Positions 34,076 to 43,145 of a stretch of 64,000 nt of DNA are shown piece after piece. The notes beneath the pieces are model-generated. The model saw only the letters and a program-made list of their open reading frames with translations, searched no databases and had not been told where the DNA came from. This DNA comes from Halocatena halophila (GTDB lineage: Archaea; Halobacteriota; Halobacteria; Halobacteriales; Haloarculaceae): the NCBI GenBank assembly GCA_027563145.1, contig CP071308.1:1-64000 (forward strand), written 5' to 3'. How positions within the stretch are numbered: the stretch's first letter is position 1; the number at the start of each line of letters is the position of its first letter. A program made the translations under genes and the position numbers.

Positions 34076-35260
34076 CTAATTCTTTTTTGTCGTCTGTTGC
34101 TGTTTAGGTGAGGTCCACTTCGAGATCGATGGTTTGCCATTGCTGAGCGGGAGCCCCGTCGAGAGCTGTTGCAGCCTTTGCCGCCCCTTTTTGACTGCCT
34201 GGGGGCCGTACTCATTCTTCTTGACTCGCAAATCAGCGCCTTTCTCACCATCGACAGTTCCCTCTTCCGCACACCAGTTGTTGACGAAGCGAGCGTACTG
34301 CGTTGGGATGCCCGAAAGCGATAACGCAGCGTGGTTTTTTATTTCTAATACATTATGGTGTACATTTACATATTTCCCCCCAGTCATATTACTTGACGGA
34401 AAATTATCTTGTTCGCCTAAACGGTGCATGTCGAACGCGAACGCGCTTGGTGCGCCACCAGGCGGGCCAACAACGTTGAATCGGGCTTCGTATCCGTTAG
34501 TTTTGTAGCCGTATCCGGCGATAGCGTGTCGATATTTACTGAAATAGTTCCACTCAACGAGAGACAGACCGTTGAACAATTCCATCGGGTACCCGAGGTG
34601 ATTCATCTGGTTGTGGTGAAATGAGTTATGATGAATCCATCCTTGTGTTGGGGTCTCGTCTGTACCGACAGCAATGGCAGCGAACGTCCAGCCGTACATC
34701 TCGCAATTGTCGACAACAGCTTTGTTACCCTCGAACTGAACACCGTTTGATTCATAGGCTGCGAGATTTTCGTATGGTGGATCGAGGTAATCCATCCGTG
34801 GTCCCTCGAGGCGAATACCCGTTATGCGACAGTCTCCCTTAGCGACAAGGACATTCCGGTCGTACTGGGTCGTTTTGATCAGCCCTCCGGTTCCCCCATT
34901 GGAACTGAGATTACGATTGCTTGCAATCGTAACGCCCGGAGCGACCGGTATGCTTTCTCCAGTAAGATCGATCGTGGTCTCCTCTGGAACCCAGACCGTT
35001 GTCTTCGGTGTCTGGACCGCCTTGATGAAGTCAGCTTTCGTCGTTACGGTTGTATTGGCTGCTTGCTTCGTCACGCGTTTCCGTTCTGATTGGAACGAGA
35101 CAGGGGGACCGCCGATAGCCTGCTGTTGTTGCTTCTGCCGCTGACGAATTTGCTGTTGGCGTGTGCCCATAAGCCACATGCATCCACTCAGGCTCGTACT
35201 AGCGACGGCTGCCATCGCTGGGATCGAGCGCAACAGTCGACGACGCGATCTTCCCATCAC
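34076..35260 (-). CDS. Tat-exported lipoprotein with beta-helix-like repeats
   Basis: 394 aa. The N terminus has GRSRRRLLRS then a hydrophobic run and the lipobox-like LSGC, as in haloarchaeal Tat lipoproteins. A Gln-rich linker follows. From about residue 90 the pattern of short repeating strands (GVTIASNRNLSSNGGTG, NGVQFEGNKAVVDNCEMYGW, GWIHHNSFHHNQM, VNVHHNVLEIKNHAALSLSG) is that of a right-handed parallel beta-helix, as in pectate-lyase-like proteins. It may bind or cleave a surface polysaccharide to aid cell contact. It is the outermost gene of the transfer block. Confidence 0.7.
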   Translation of the reverse strand: MMGRSRRRLLRSIPAMAAVASTSLSGCMWLMGTRQQQIRQRQKQQQQAIGGPPVSFQSERKRVTKQAANTTVTTKADFIKAVQTPKTTVWVPEETTIDLTGESIPVAPGVTIASNRNLSSNGGTGGLIKTTQYDRNVLVAKGDCRITGIRLEGPRMDYLDPPYENLAAYESNGVQFEGNKAVVDNCEMYGWTFAAIAVGTDETPTQGWIHHNSFHHNQMNHLGYPMELFNGLSLVEWNYFSKYRHAIAGYGYKTNGYEARFNVVGPPGGAPSAFAFDMHRLGEQDNFPSSNMTGGKYVNVHHNVLEIKNHAALSLSGIPTQYARFVNNWCAEEGTVDGEKGADLRVKKNEYGPQAVKKGRQRLQQLSTGLPLSNGKPSISKWTSPKQQQTTKKN

Positions 35261-35479
35261 GACAACCCAATTCGTCGTCGATAGTCAACATTCGGATCGT
35301 ATAGAGAAGTTCTATACATTTACCCCATCACCTAGAGACTGCCGTATACATCTGTCGGAAAGAAAGAATGGCCCTGCTAATCTATGGCCAACCTACCCAC
35401 CAATAGGATCGAATCGGGAAGACAGACTCTATTTCCTCACGTCTGGCTTCAACTTGAACGACGACTCCTGATCCGGCAT
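35261..35479. other. Gap upstream of beta-helix gene
   Basis: No gene is supported. It carries the leftward promoter of the beta-helix gene; nothing else stands out. Confidence 0.3.
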
Positions 35480-36007
35480 CTATAAAGACGTAGGAACCTC
35501 GTTGGACTGTTTGATCAGCTGCTCTAAATGAGCGCGCAGTGGATCAGGCGCACCATCCAGCGCACCTTTGATACGAATCCATCGTGCTATTCCCACGTCG
35601 TCCGGATCTGCTGCATCCATCAGCATTTGTGAGATCGTCATCGGATGGCAACCTTCGGTGGCCGGCGAGTACGCGAGTACGCTCACATCCGACGGCTCCG
35701 GAGTATCAACGCTCACAACGTTATTCGAACGGTTCACCGGGAGGATGACCAGTGCCTCTTCAAATCCCTTTGTTGGCTCTTCAATCGTCTCTACGCCACA
35801 ATCAGAACACCGAGCAGCATCAAGGATCCAGCCATCGGGCCATTCCTCAAGACGAAGTTGTGGGTGGTCGATCAGACGAATCGCTTCGATCAACACTTCA
35901 TCCTTGGATATTGTTTTCGGACGATCGTGATAGTCACAAGCTATATCCTCCTCAAAAGACAGCGCATGCAGTTCCTCTGCGATCTCTCGGCGAATTGGAT
36001 CAGACAT
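35480..36007 (-). CDS. 175-aa hypothetical protein next to origin
   Basis: From ATG 36007 it encodes a product with a CSDCG knuckle near the middle and a C-terminal part rich in acidic helix (AHLEQLIKQSNE). The N-terminal part (DPIRREIAEELHALSFEEDIACDYHDRPKTISKDEVLIEAIRLID) is helical. The frame continues upstream into the origin repeats without coding character, so this start is preferred. Its promoter is inside the iteron field, so expression could be tied to initiator binding. Function unknown. Confidence 0.6.
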   Translation of the reverse strand: MSDPIRREIAEELHALSFEEDIACDYHDRPKTISKDEVLIEAIRLIDHPQLRLEEWPDGWILDAARCSDCGVETIEEPTKGFEEALVILPVNRSNNVVSVDTPEPSDVSVLAYSPATEGCHPMTISQMLMDAADPDDVGIARWIRIKGALDGAPDPLRAHLEQLIKQSNEVPTSL

Positions 36008-36057
36008 ATTCTCGTTAACTTCTGCTTGTAAGTTAAATCCCAAGTGGAAAAGTGGTG

Positions 36058-36634
36058 TGTCGAGTGGCACTATCATGTCGAATGGGACGAGTGCCGGGAC
36101 CCATACGTCGAGTGAGAAACGGGAGAATTTGCTAATTGCTAGGTAGCGGGTTAGAACAGGTTGAGTACGGAAGATGCTACTAATCGTTACTCGTAACACC
36201 GACGTGTCGAGTGGGACGAGTGGGGGGAGTGGTATGTCGAATGGGCACCCCCTTGTCGAATGGTTAACCCTCTATTGCACCAAAAACGCATGACGCAAGC
36301 CGGATTCAGTCAATCTCGGACACACACACCAAAAATGTCGAGTGGATCAGCTAGATGACGGTGTGGGCGTGCTCGATTAATATAATTTCACTATTATTAT
36401 CTAGGAATAATAGTGAAATTGTTCCCATTACGGATACTATTCACAACTAAACCTAATAAAGCTACCGCCGGTCTAGAGAGCGTTTTTCGATAGGAACGCA
36501 CCAATCTAGGCAAGCCACTCGACATTCTCGGTGTGTGTGTGTCTATACGCCAGAATCGCTAGCTGTCCGTTGATTTCCGCCTTATTTGCTAAAGCCACTC
36601 GAAATGCCACCCCCGCCACTCGACCCACTCGACA
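36058..36634. other. Replication origin with TGTCGARTGG iterons
   Basis: Copies of TGTCGARTGG or one-base variants lie at 36058, 36076, 36106, 36205, 36235, 36254 and 36336 on the plus strand. Reverse-complement copies (CCACTCGACA) lie at 36515, 36595, 36616 and 36625. Between the two sets is an AT-rich core with a perfect 15-bp inverted repeat (AATTTCACTATTATT at 36384-36398 and its complement at 36406-36420). This is the symmetrical layout of an archaeal origin: opposed initiator boxes around an unwinding element, next to an orc1/cdc6 gene. Confidence 0.8.
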
Positions 36635-36748
36635 TTTCGGTGTTTTCTGTTATTAACAGATCGATAATGGATTGGCCTACTTTCCTATTGCGTTCCGGGA
36701 AGGTGTGATCTAGAAAATCTCAGGACGAAACTTGTTCAGGGCCGTCCG

Positions 36749-37969
36749 TTACCACCCATCACCGAGATCGTCATGTGGGGCAATGCGTTGTTGGTGGAAA
36801 TCTGTTTTCAGGGCAGATAGGACATTTTCAACGCTGAATTCGAATCGGTAGGTGCGCCACGTTCCTTCAGAGTGCTGATGGAGCTCGCTTTCGAGTAAGC
36901 CGGTATCAACAAATGACCGAAGGTATCGATCAACCATTCGACCGCTCACCAACTCTGCGGACTTTGAGCGCTCAGCAACACGTTTGTATCGTTCAGTTAT
37001 TTGCTTAGTTCGTGCCTGCTCGCATCCTTCGATGTGGGCAAGCTCTGCGAATGCGCAAATCACCTGCCGTTTCTTCAAAGGGACGCTTGTCACGAGCGTC
37101 TTCGTACGTTCAGCGTCCCACTGATCGCGAGCCGCCTCTATTTGATCGACGGTAACTTGCTCGTGACCGGTTTGGCTGGAGATGTCACCAGCCATCTTCA
37201 GAATATCGAGAGCAAATCGAGCGTCTCCTCCCTGGCGGCTCGCCAAGGCAGCACACAACGAAACGGCTGCTTGATCGACCGTTCCCTCTTCAAAGGCCTG
37301 TTCAACACGATGCCAGAGGATTTCCTGCAAGTCGTCCGCAGTGTACGGTTCAAACGAGATCGTTCGCTGACCAAGCGTTGAGACGACATCGGACGATAAT
37401 TCCTCCTTGAACGAATTGTTTGTCGTCGTCGCTAGCACACCAAGCTTCGTTGAGTTTAGTTTTTCGTGCGATGACGACCTTGTCAGCAAGTACAGCAATT
37501 TGTCGATATCGTCGATATCGCTGAGTTCGTCTATCGCGATAACAACGATTCCAGGTAAGCTAGCGATTCCGTCCGCTACGACATCTAACAGGGACGAAGT
37601 TGAGTGCCCTTGCTTGAATTCCTTATCTCGATGAAGCCTGTTCGCGAGGTCCCGTGTTAACTGATAGCCCGTGTTATGTTGCGATCCATTGACGATTATG
37701 GGTGAAAACTCGCGCTCTTCGATTTGACTGATCTCATGGCTAAGAATATCCAGAACAATCCGCACAGCTGCGGTTTTCCCACTTCCGTTCGGACCACGGA
37801 GAATCACGTTATCAGGAGAGTTTCCATGAATCACTGGCTGGAGGGCCGTGGCCAGCATTTGCATTTCTTCATCCCGAGTGTTTCCTGCCAGATCATCGGG
37901 TACAAACCCATCCTGCAGGGTATCTCGTCGTTTGAAGATTGATTCGGTCTCGGTATTGAATAGATCCAT
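36749..37969 (-). CDS. orc: Orc1/Cdc6 family replication initiator (copy 2)
   Basis: 406 aa. Walker A GPNGSGKT at about 59-66 and Walker B IVVIAIDEL at about 141-148, then a sensor-2/lid region (ARFALDILKMAGDIS) and a winged-helix C terminus (ITERYKRVAERSKSAELVSGRMVDRYLRSFVDTGLLE). It sits between two fields of the same iteron family (36058-36634 and 38074-38137), so its cognate sites are almost certainly these. It would bind the iterons and load helicase at the adjacent AT-rich core. Confidence 0.94.
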   Translation of the reverse strand: MDLFNTETESIFKRRDTLQDGFVPDDLAGNTRDEEMQMLATALQPVIHGNSPDNVILRGPNGSGKTAAVRIVLDILSHEISQIEEREFSPIIVNGSQHNTGYQLTRDLANRLHRDKEFKQGHSTSSLLDVVADGIASLPGIVVIAIDELSDIDDIDKLLYLLTRSSSHEKLNSTKLGVLATTTNNSFKEELSSDVVSTLGQRTISFEPYTADDLQEILWHRVEQAFEEGTVDQAAVSLCAALASRQGGDARFALDILKMAGDISSQTGHEQVTVDQIEAARDQWDAERTKTLVTSVPLKKRQVICAFAELAHIEGCEQARTKQITERYKRVAERSKSAELVSGRMVDRYLRSFVDTGLLESELHQHSEGTWRTYRFEFSVENVLSALKTDFHQQRIAPHDDLGDGW

Positions 37970-38073
37970 TGTTATGTTATCTCTTGTTAGCAGATATTTA
38001 CGGGGACAATTCGTCTATTTCCAATATACGTTCGGTGCCAATGCTCACATAATCATAAACATGTTGGCCCTTG

Positions 38074-38137
38074 TGTCGAGTAGTACCCACACGTCGAGTA
38101 ATTCTCTTGTGTCGATACCCTCCACTCCGTCGAATGG
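38074..38137. repeat. Iterons upstream of orc copy 2
   Basis: Four variants of the origin box, TGTCGAGTAG (38074), CGTCGAGTAA (38092), TGTCGATACC (38110) and CGTCGAATGG (38128), lie on the promoter side of the initiator at 18-bp intervals, a regular phasing. They probably mediate autorepression. Confidence 0.7.
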
Positions 38138-38393
38138 TTCTTATGGGAATCCTGCTTTCCCAACTCACAATTCGGGCGGAATCTCTATGGTGAATGCTGC
38201 ACAATTTTCTTACTGTCGTCTGCTTCGATCCTGTTGACATGGTTAGTTCCGACAGGTGGCGACATGCGCTGTTGTGGCAGCGCAAATTGCCCGGAGTGGA
38301 CTGTCAAACCATTATATCCGGGTGATCATCTTCTTCAGAAGACAACCATCGCTTAGAGCTGACTACTGTGGCCTCTTTAATAAAGATATGCGT

Positions 38394-38421
38394 CTAATTA
38401 GGAGCAAATGCACCTAATTAG
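38394..38421. promoter_or_regulatory. Inverted repeat operator
   Basis: CTAATTAGG (38394-38402) and CCTAATTAG (38413-38421) form a perfect 9-bp inverted repeat with a 10-bp spacer, about 60 bp before the winged-helix gene at 38480. Likely its own operator. Confidence 0.55.
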
Positions 38422-38479
38422 TTCTGATCATTGACTCCCGTGAAAATTATCTATGTGCTTCTCAAAAGCCCCTTACTGT

Positions 38480-38779
38480 ATGGTGAAAAAGCTACCTTGG
38501 ATGACCCGTGTGGATCTCCATCTTATCGAATTCCTTTCAGATCATGATATTGTATTCACTCCACGTATGATGTTTATCAATCTAGAGCGTGAGCTATCGG
38601 AACTTGATGCTCCATCATATAGTCAGATCAAACGCCGGATCCTATTTCTAACCGATGCCAATATTTTGGAACAATACCGAGATGAGCGGGGACACTACCT
38701 TCTAACTGATCTCGGAACACGACTTATCCGTGAAGACTTGAGAGAGGATGACAAAGAGCACCTGGCCGCACTTGAATAG
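38480..38779 (+). CDS. Phage-repressor-like winged-helix protein
   Basis: From ATG 38480 it encodes 99 aa. The pattern WMTRVDLHLIEFLSDHDIVFTPRMMFINLE, then SYSQIKRRILFLTDANILEQYRDERGHYLLTDLGTRLI, is a winged helix of the haloarchaeal phage-repressor/MarR kind. An upstream ATG (38453) is in frame but adds residues without homology to the fold. A perfect inverted repeat in the promoter suggests autoregulation. Confidence 0.7.
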   Translation: MVKKLPWMTRVDLHLIEFLSDHDIVFTPRMMFINLERELSELDAPSYSQIKRRILFLTDANILEQYRDERGHYLLTDLGTRLIREDLREDDKEHLAALE

Positions 38780-39002
38780 CGTTTCTAAATATAGTAGCAG
38801 CCAGAGGTAGTCAGAGTTTCTTACTTCACAATAGTCAATCCTACACCTCCACCCCTACCACGATCTTCTTCCCGCTATTTACATTCCGATTCCCCCTTCC
38901 CCCACACCCCTATCGATGTGTTCGATTTGTTCCGACGGCAATCACAACGCGTCTCAGTCATTCAGCAACAGGTCGAACATATCGATGAATAGATTTTACA
39001 AT
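38780..39002. other. Gap without recognised content
   Basis: A pyrimidine-rich, AT-rich stretch between convergent genes; I see nothing definite in it. Confidence 0.3.
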
Positions 39003-39608
39003 TTAGTTGTGCGAAATCTCAGTTATTACAGATTCTAAACGAGAGCGAAGGGCTCCATCTCCTTCAATTACCTCGTTGTCACTGATTCGATAAGTTTCAC
39101 CAAGCTTCGATGCTTGGACTGTTCTTTCATCATCTTCGACTTTAACATCCATTCCTCGGTTTTCTAAGTGTTCAACTAGTTCCTGGATCGAGTCTGTGCC
39201 TTCATTTTCCTCTGATTTCGATCCATCTTCGTCTTTTGCAATGCTCTCGACGATTTGAAGCCGTGGTGCAGGAAATGAATAGTGTTTAATCCCAGATTTA
39301 TCGATTTCCTTCAGCGACAGTGGTTCCTCTCCCTTCCATTCCGGAAATGTCTCCTCAAGGTCGTCTGCAAAAACAACGGAAACAACAGCTGCATCGCTTG
39401 GATAGTCCGGATTATCATCGGCGACTGTTTTCTTTTGATACGATCCTACTCTGGCAACCCACTCCTCAGCAGGTTCGTTTGGAAGGTTAACGACAACTCC
39501 ATCATTCGGATCGTCGTGGTCACGATCATGTACGACATCTCCAATTGCGAACTCCGTGCCTGATTCCTCGGTAATACCTGACATTGATTTCCCCATGTAA
39601 ACCATCAC
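39003..39608 (-). CDS. Hypothetical haloarchaeal plasmid protein
   Basis: About 197-201 aa depending on the ATG (39608, 39596 or 39584; the last gives MSGITEESGTEF). The N-terminal part reads like a compact beta barrel (FAIGDVVHDRDHDDPNDGVVVNLP, EEWVARVGSY). The C-terminal part has an acidic linker and a small alpha/beta unit (DSIQELVEHLENRGMDVKVEDDERTVQ). No catalytic motif. I associate this type with haloarchaeal plasmids, without a known function. Confidence 0.6.
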   Translation of the reverse strand: MMVYMGKSMSGITEESGTEFAIGDVVHDRDHDDPNDGVVVNLPNEPAEEWVARVGSYQKKTVADDNPDYPSDAAVVSVVFADDLEETFPEWKGEEPLSLKEIDKSGIKHYSFPAPRLQIVESIAKDEDGSKSEENEGTDSIQELVEHLENRGMDVKVEDDERTVQASKLGETYRISDNEVIEGDGALRSRLESVITEISHN

Positions 39609-39637
39609 AGTGTATTGTTCGTAGCTGTTTCGCCCAC

Positions 39638-40557
39638 TTAGGCACTCAACTGTTGTTGCGTCGTTGTTGGCTCGGTTCCCAGTCGAGTTGCGATTTCAAA
39701 CGGCCCATCGAACCAGTCTCCAGGTCCAACGGTGGAACCACCTCCTTCGGTACCGAACAACCAGCAGACCACCTCAATCCAGGGACGTAACCACGGCCAT
39801 TGATCGACAGCCGGCTCTAGGGTCGGCGGCCATCCAACGAGTCCGTCAGAGATAGCACGATCCTCGTGGACCTCGTCGAGAAAACCACGAGCATCCAGCA
39901 GATTGTACACCACATCACGGATCGAGGCCATCGACTCCACACCGTCTCCGCCCGGCAAGTATAGCGGCTTTGGAGCATCCTGCTCGTAGCGTTCATCGCT
40001 GAACGGCAGCCGGAGTCGGTAATAAGTGGCCTTTCCTTTCCCTTGGTCGGAGATCTCCAACAAGCCCAGTGCTGCGAGATCGTCGCGATGATTCCGGATC
40101 GATTGCCGGGAGATTCCCGCCTGTTCAGCCAGTTCACCGGTTGTGAGTGGTTCGGTCGTCGTCAACAAGGCGTGGACCATCTTCGAGCGAGCATTCTTCC
40201 GACCACTGCCATCTCGATTCACATCGAGATTCGGAAACAATTCTTCTGGATCAAGCGTTGACAGCGCAAAGCGAACCTCGTCGAGACTGATGTCCCGCTC
40301 GAAATCACGAGCGGTCGCGAGTCCCGAGAGTGCTTCAGCAGTCCGGAACACGCTGTCAGTGAACGCCGCCAACAACGCCGACGCAGAGCGGTCAGCCGTA
40401 GCTCTTTCAGCTCACACATTCGGGTCGCTGCTTCCTCGATCGTCTCCTTCCGAGTGGCCTGGCCGATCGACAGTTCGACGAAGAACGGCGTGTAGTTGTC
40501 CGCGTCCTCCTGGAGGGCAAGCTCCCCAACCGTCTCGAGGTCGGTTAGCTCAGTAGC
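39638..40557 (-). pseudogene. Winged-helix regulator gene, frameshifted and 5' truncated
   Basis: The 39638-40375 frame carries a winged helix (RSKMVHALLTTTEPLTTGELAEQAGISRQSIRNHRDDL) and a haloarchaeal C-terminal domain. Upstream, the next frame reads ATELTDLETVGELALQEDADN then FFVELSIGQATRKETIEEAATRMCELKE, plausible N-terminal sequence of the same protein. A one-base shift near 40400 is needed to join them. No start codon precedes it before a TAG at 40558 that ends another fragment. The 3' part could still be translated from a TTG, but the gene is probably broken. Confidence 0.6.
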
Positions 40558-40800
40558 CTAGCGGTCGATCCCTGGCCCACGGAGGATCCAGTTGCCAAAG
40601 CACTCGCCCACCGGGTCGACGTCGTCGACGTTCGGGCAGCCGAGTGAATCCGCCCGGACATCGCCGTCACTCTCGTAGAGGATGCGATGGGCGGGATAGC
40701 CCCCGTATCGACTAACGACGGCGATGTGTTTGGCGAGGGATTTCGGTATGAAAAAGACGTCGTAAAGGACATCAAAGGACAGACGCCACAGTCGATCTAG
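40558..40800 (-). pseudogene. 3' fragment of an unidentified gene
   Basis: A continuous frame ending at TAG (40558) reads RLWRLSFDVLYDVFFIPKSL then VVSRYGGYPAHRILYESDGD and ends ECFGNWILRGPGIDR. It has coding character but no start; its 5' end is lost at about 40800. It abuts the 5'-truncated regulator, so a deletion probably joined the two. Confidence 0.45.
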
Positions 40801-41119
40801 ATCTATCCCTGTGGCTATTCAGGCAATCATGCGATCGAGCTGAAGAACACAGCCCAAGATTCATTCACTGTTTCAGTGGACGACCTAACGCAACTTGAGG
40901 GGTGCATCAGTGAGACCACGACTGCATGGCTCGTCGCGAGATGTGCATGATCTTTGCTGGTGACCACACAATGAGTGATCTACCAGTTGCAGATTCTCAC
41001 TTTTCGCGGGGACACGAGAATGCAACTCAACGGCTGAAAGATCTGTGGCGGTATCCTTCATCTGTTTCGTTTGTTCTAAATCCACAACTCACTCGATAAA
41101 ATCAGTGATCACGAATGAA
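40801..41119. other. Gap before third orc region
   Basis: No gene is supported; short frames here lack coding character. Confidence 0.3.
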
Positions 41120-41431
41120 CCACCACTTCTTCTGCTTCTAATGCTTCTTGTGTTAGTTTAGCTTATAAAACACCCCCCTCCACTTTTCCAATGCTTCCAC
41201 TCTCTAGAGTAGGGGTAGATCAATGACTAATTGAAGTAAGTTCAATTAGTCATAGTTCCACTACACCACGGTTGTGGTTTGAGTCTAATTAGTATTAATA
41301 TTATCGTTTTTAAATAGCCGCTTATGCTGCTAGTACTAGCTATCTAGTTGTAACACTGGAAATGTGGAGGGGGAGGGTTATTTAAATAGTATATAAAACG
41401 ATCTTAGCACTGGAAACAGAAGAAGTGGTGG
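41120..41431. other. Second origin-like region with GAAGCAGAAGAAGTGGTGG boxes
   Basis: A box reading CCACCACTTCTTCTGCTTC is at 41120-41138 and its complement GAAACAGAAGAAGTGGTGG is at 41413-41431, facing each other across an AT-rich stretch. Inside lies a perfect 12-bp inverted repeat TGACTAATTGAA/TTCAATTAGTCA (41224-41252). Further copies follow the orc gene at 42735-42869. The geometry matches an origin served by the adjacent initiator. Confidence 0.7.
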
Positions 41432-41467
41432 TTTTAAGAGGCAACCGTGGTATTAAGAAGTATCCCC

Positions 41468-42736
41468 ATGCCACGCTTCACTCCTGAAACAAGCATCTTT
41501 GATAATCACGATGTGCTGGATGAAGAATGGACTCCTGAAACTATTCAAGGGCGTGATGAAGAGATCGAGCAGTATCAGGAATATCTCCAGCCGGTGATCA
41601 ATGGCTGGAAACCAAAGAATATCTTCTTGTACGGGAAAACTGGGGTCGGTAAAACCGTCGTAACTGAACGACTCCTGAAGGATCTCCAAGACAGTGCTGA
41701 CCAGTTCGATGTTCCACTCTCTGTAATCAAAATCACCTGTGATAACCAGTCGTCATCGTACCAGGCCGCAGTGAAGCTCCTTAATGAATTGCTCAGACAA
41801 CGAGATCAGCCGACTGTTCCGGCCACTGGATATAGTCAACAAGATATCTTCGATAAACTGTGGTCGGAAATCGACAAAATCGGAGGGACTATCTTATTCG
41901 TTATGGATGAAATAGATAATATCTCGTCTCCAGATGATATTCTGTATCAGATTCCGAGAGCGCAAAAGAACAATTATGTAGAGGATGCTCGATTAGGAAT
42001 CATCGCGATTTCAAACGATTATTCATTTACTGAAGACCTTTCACCAAAGGCTAAGTCAACGCTGCGTGAGACTGAACTCCATTTCAGTGCCTACGATGCG
42101 AATGAGTTAATTGCTATTCTGGAACATCGTGCGGATCTGGCGTTCCATGAGGGCGTTATTAATGAGGGGGTTATCGAGCGAATTGCTGCTATTGTTGCTC
42201 AAGAAGCTGGAGATGCTCGACTTGCTATGGATCTATTGCTTGAAGCAGGAGAAATCGCAGTTCGCCGTGACTCTTCAACAGTGAGCCTTGATGATGTTGA
42301 ACGAGCTGAGGAATTTTTGGAATCAAACTGGGTCAGTAGTGCTGTAAAGGCTATTTCCTCACAGGAGCAGGTATCGCTTGCCTCTGTTGTGTTTGCAGAG
42401 TGTAATGGGGATACGCCATCTCGGACTAAGGATCTGTATCGACAATACTGCGCGATCTGTGAATCCATTAGTCGTGAGCCGACGACATCACGGCAAATGC
42501 GTGAGCATCTGAATGAACTGGCTTTCCAAAATCTGCTACATAAGCACGATAAGAATGAAGGAATTGATGGGGGAAGGTATTACACATTTGAACTAGAACC
42601 CGATATGAAAACGTTTCTCCAGGCAGTTTATCGTATTGAATCACGAGTCTTTGATGATGTTTTTGTAGAGAAACTCATAAGTAAGACATTGCAAAATAGC
42701 ATCGTCTCGGAAAGTGAATTAGATTTCGTTGACTGA
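41468..42736 (+). CDS. orc: Orc1/Cdc6 family replication initiator (copy 3)
   Basis: From ATG 41468 it encodes 422 aa. Walker A GKTGVGKT at about 56-63, Walker B TILFVMDEID at about 141-150, lid region DARLAMDLLLEAGEIA, and a C-terminal winged helix (TKDLYRQYCAICESISREPTTSRQMREHLNELAFQNLL). It is AT-richer than copies 1 and 2. Boxes of one family lie on both sides of the gene, so it probably has its own cognate origin different from that of copy 2. Confidence 0.94.
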   Translation: MPRFTPETSIFDNHDVLDEEWTPETIQGRDEEIEQYQEYLQPVINGWKPKNIFLYGKTGVGKTVVTERLLKDLQDSADQFDVPLSVIKITCDNQSSSYQAAVKLLNELLRQRDQPTVPATGYSQQDIFDKLWSEIDKIGGTILFVMDEIDNISSPDDILYQIPRAQKNNYVEDARLGIIAISNDYSFTEDLSPKAKSTLRETELHFSAYDANELIAILEHRADLAFHEGVINEGVIERIAAIVAQEAGDARLAMDLLLEAGEIAVRRDSSTVSLDDVERAEEFLESNWVSSAVKAISSQEQVSLASVVFAECNGDTPSRTKDLYRQYCAICESISREPTTSRQMREHLNELAFQNLLHKHDKNEGIDGGRYYTFELEPDMKTFLQAVYRIESRVFDDVFVEKLISKTLQNSIVSESELDFVD

Positions 42737-42895
42737 AGCAGAAGAAGTGGTGGTGGACAGAAGAAATGTTGTAGAATTATTGATGGGAGTCTGAAGCAGA
42801 AGAAGTGGTGGTGGACAGAAGAAGTGTTATAATATTATTGGTGGAAATCTGAAGCAGAAGAAGCGATGGTGGACAGAAGAAGTGTTGTGGTGATT
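42735..42895. repeat. 58-bp tandem repeats carrying origin boxes
   Basis: Three direct repeats with 58-bp period begin GAAGCAGAAGAAGTGGTGG at 42735 and 42793, and with two changes at 42851. Each continues with a shared GGACAGAAGAA(A/G)TGTT half. The first box overlaps the end of the orc gene. The box is the same as in 41120-41431, so these are likely initiator-binding iterons. Confidence 0.8.
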
Positions 42896-42959
42896 TCGTC
42901 TGAGTTGTGGGGCTACAGCCGTTAAGTCTTCTATATTCCTTATTCTTCGAACGTCTGAA

Positions 42960-43030
42960 TATATCTGGGAACATACACGGGAACGTGTCTATGTACGTGT
43001 GTACGTACCTCAGAACGTGTATTTGATCGG
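42960..43030. promoter_or_regulatory. Candidate centromere/operator repeats before parA
   Basis: GAACGTGT recurs, with ACGTGTCTATGTACGTGTGTACGTAC between copies in broken form, in the 180 bp upstream of parA. Nested TACGTGTGTACGTA is palindromic. Such clusters are typical binding sites of a partition protein such as the adjacent ribbon-helix-helix product. Confidence 0.45.
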
Positions 43031-43145
43031 GCGATGGTGTATGTGTCTGGCTCTCTGTGCATGTCTGGGCACCGATCGACGCGCGAACCAATGTCCGTAC
43101 CACACATCAGGGGGATATATGTGGGTGCAAATAATCGTCTAGACT

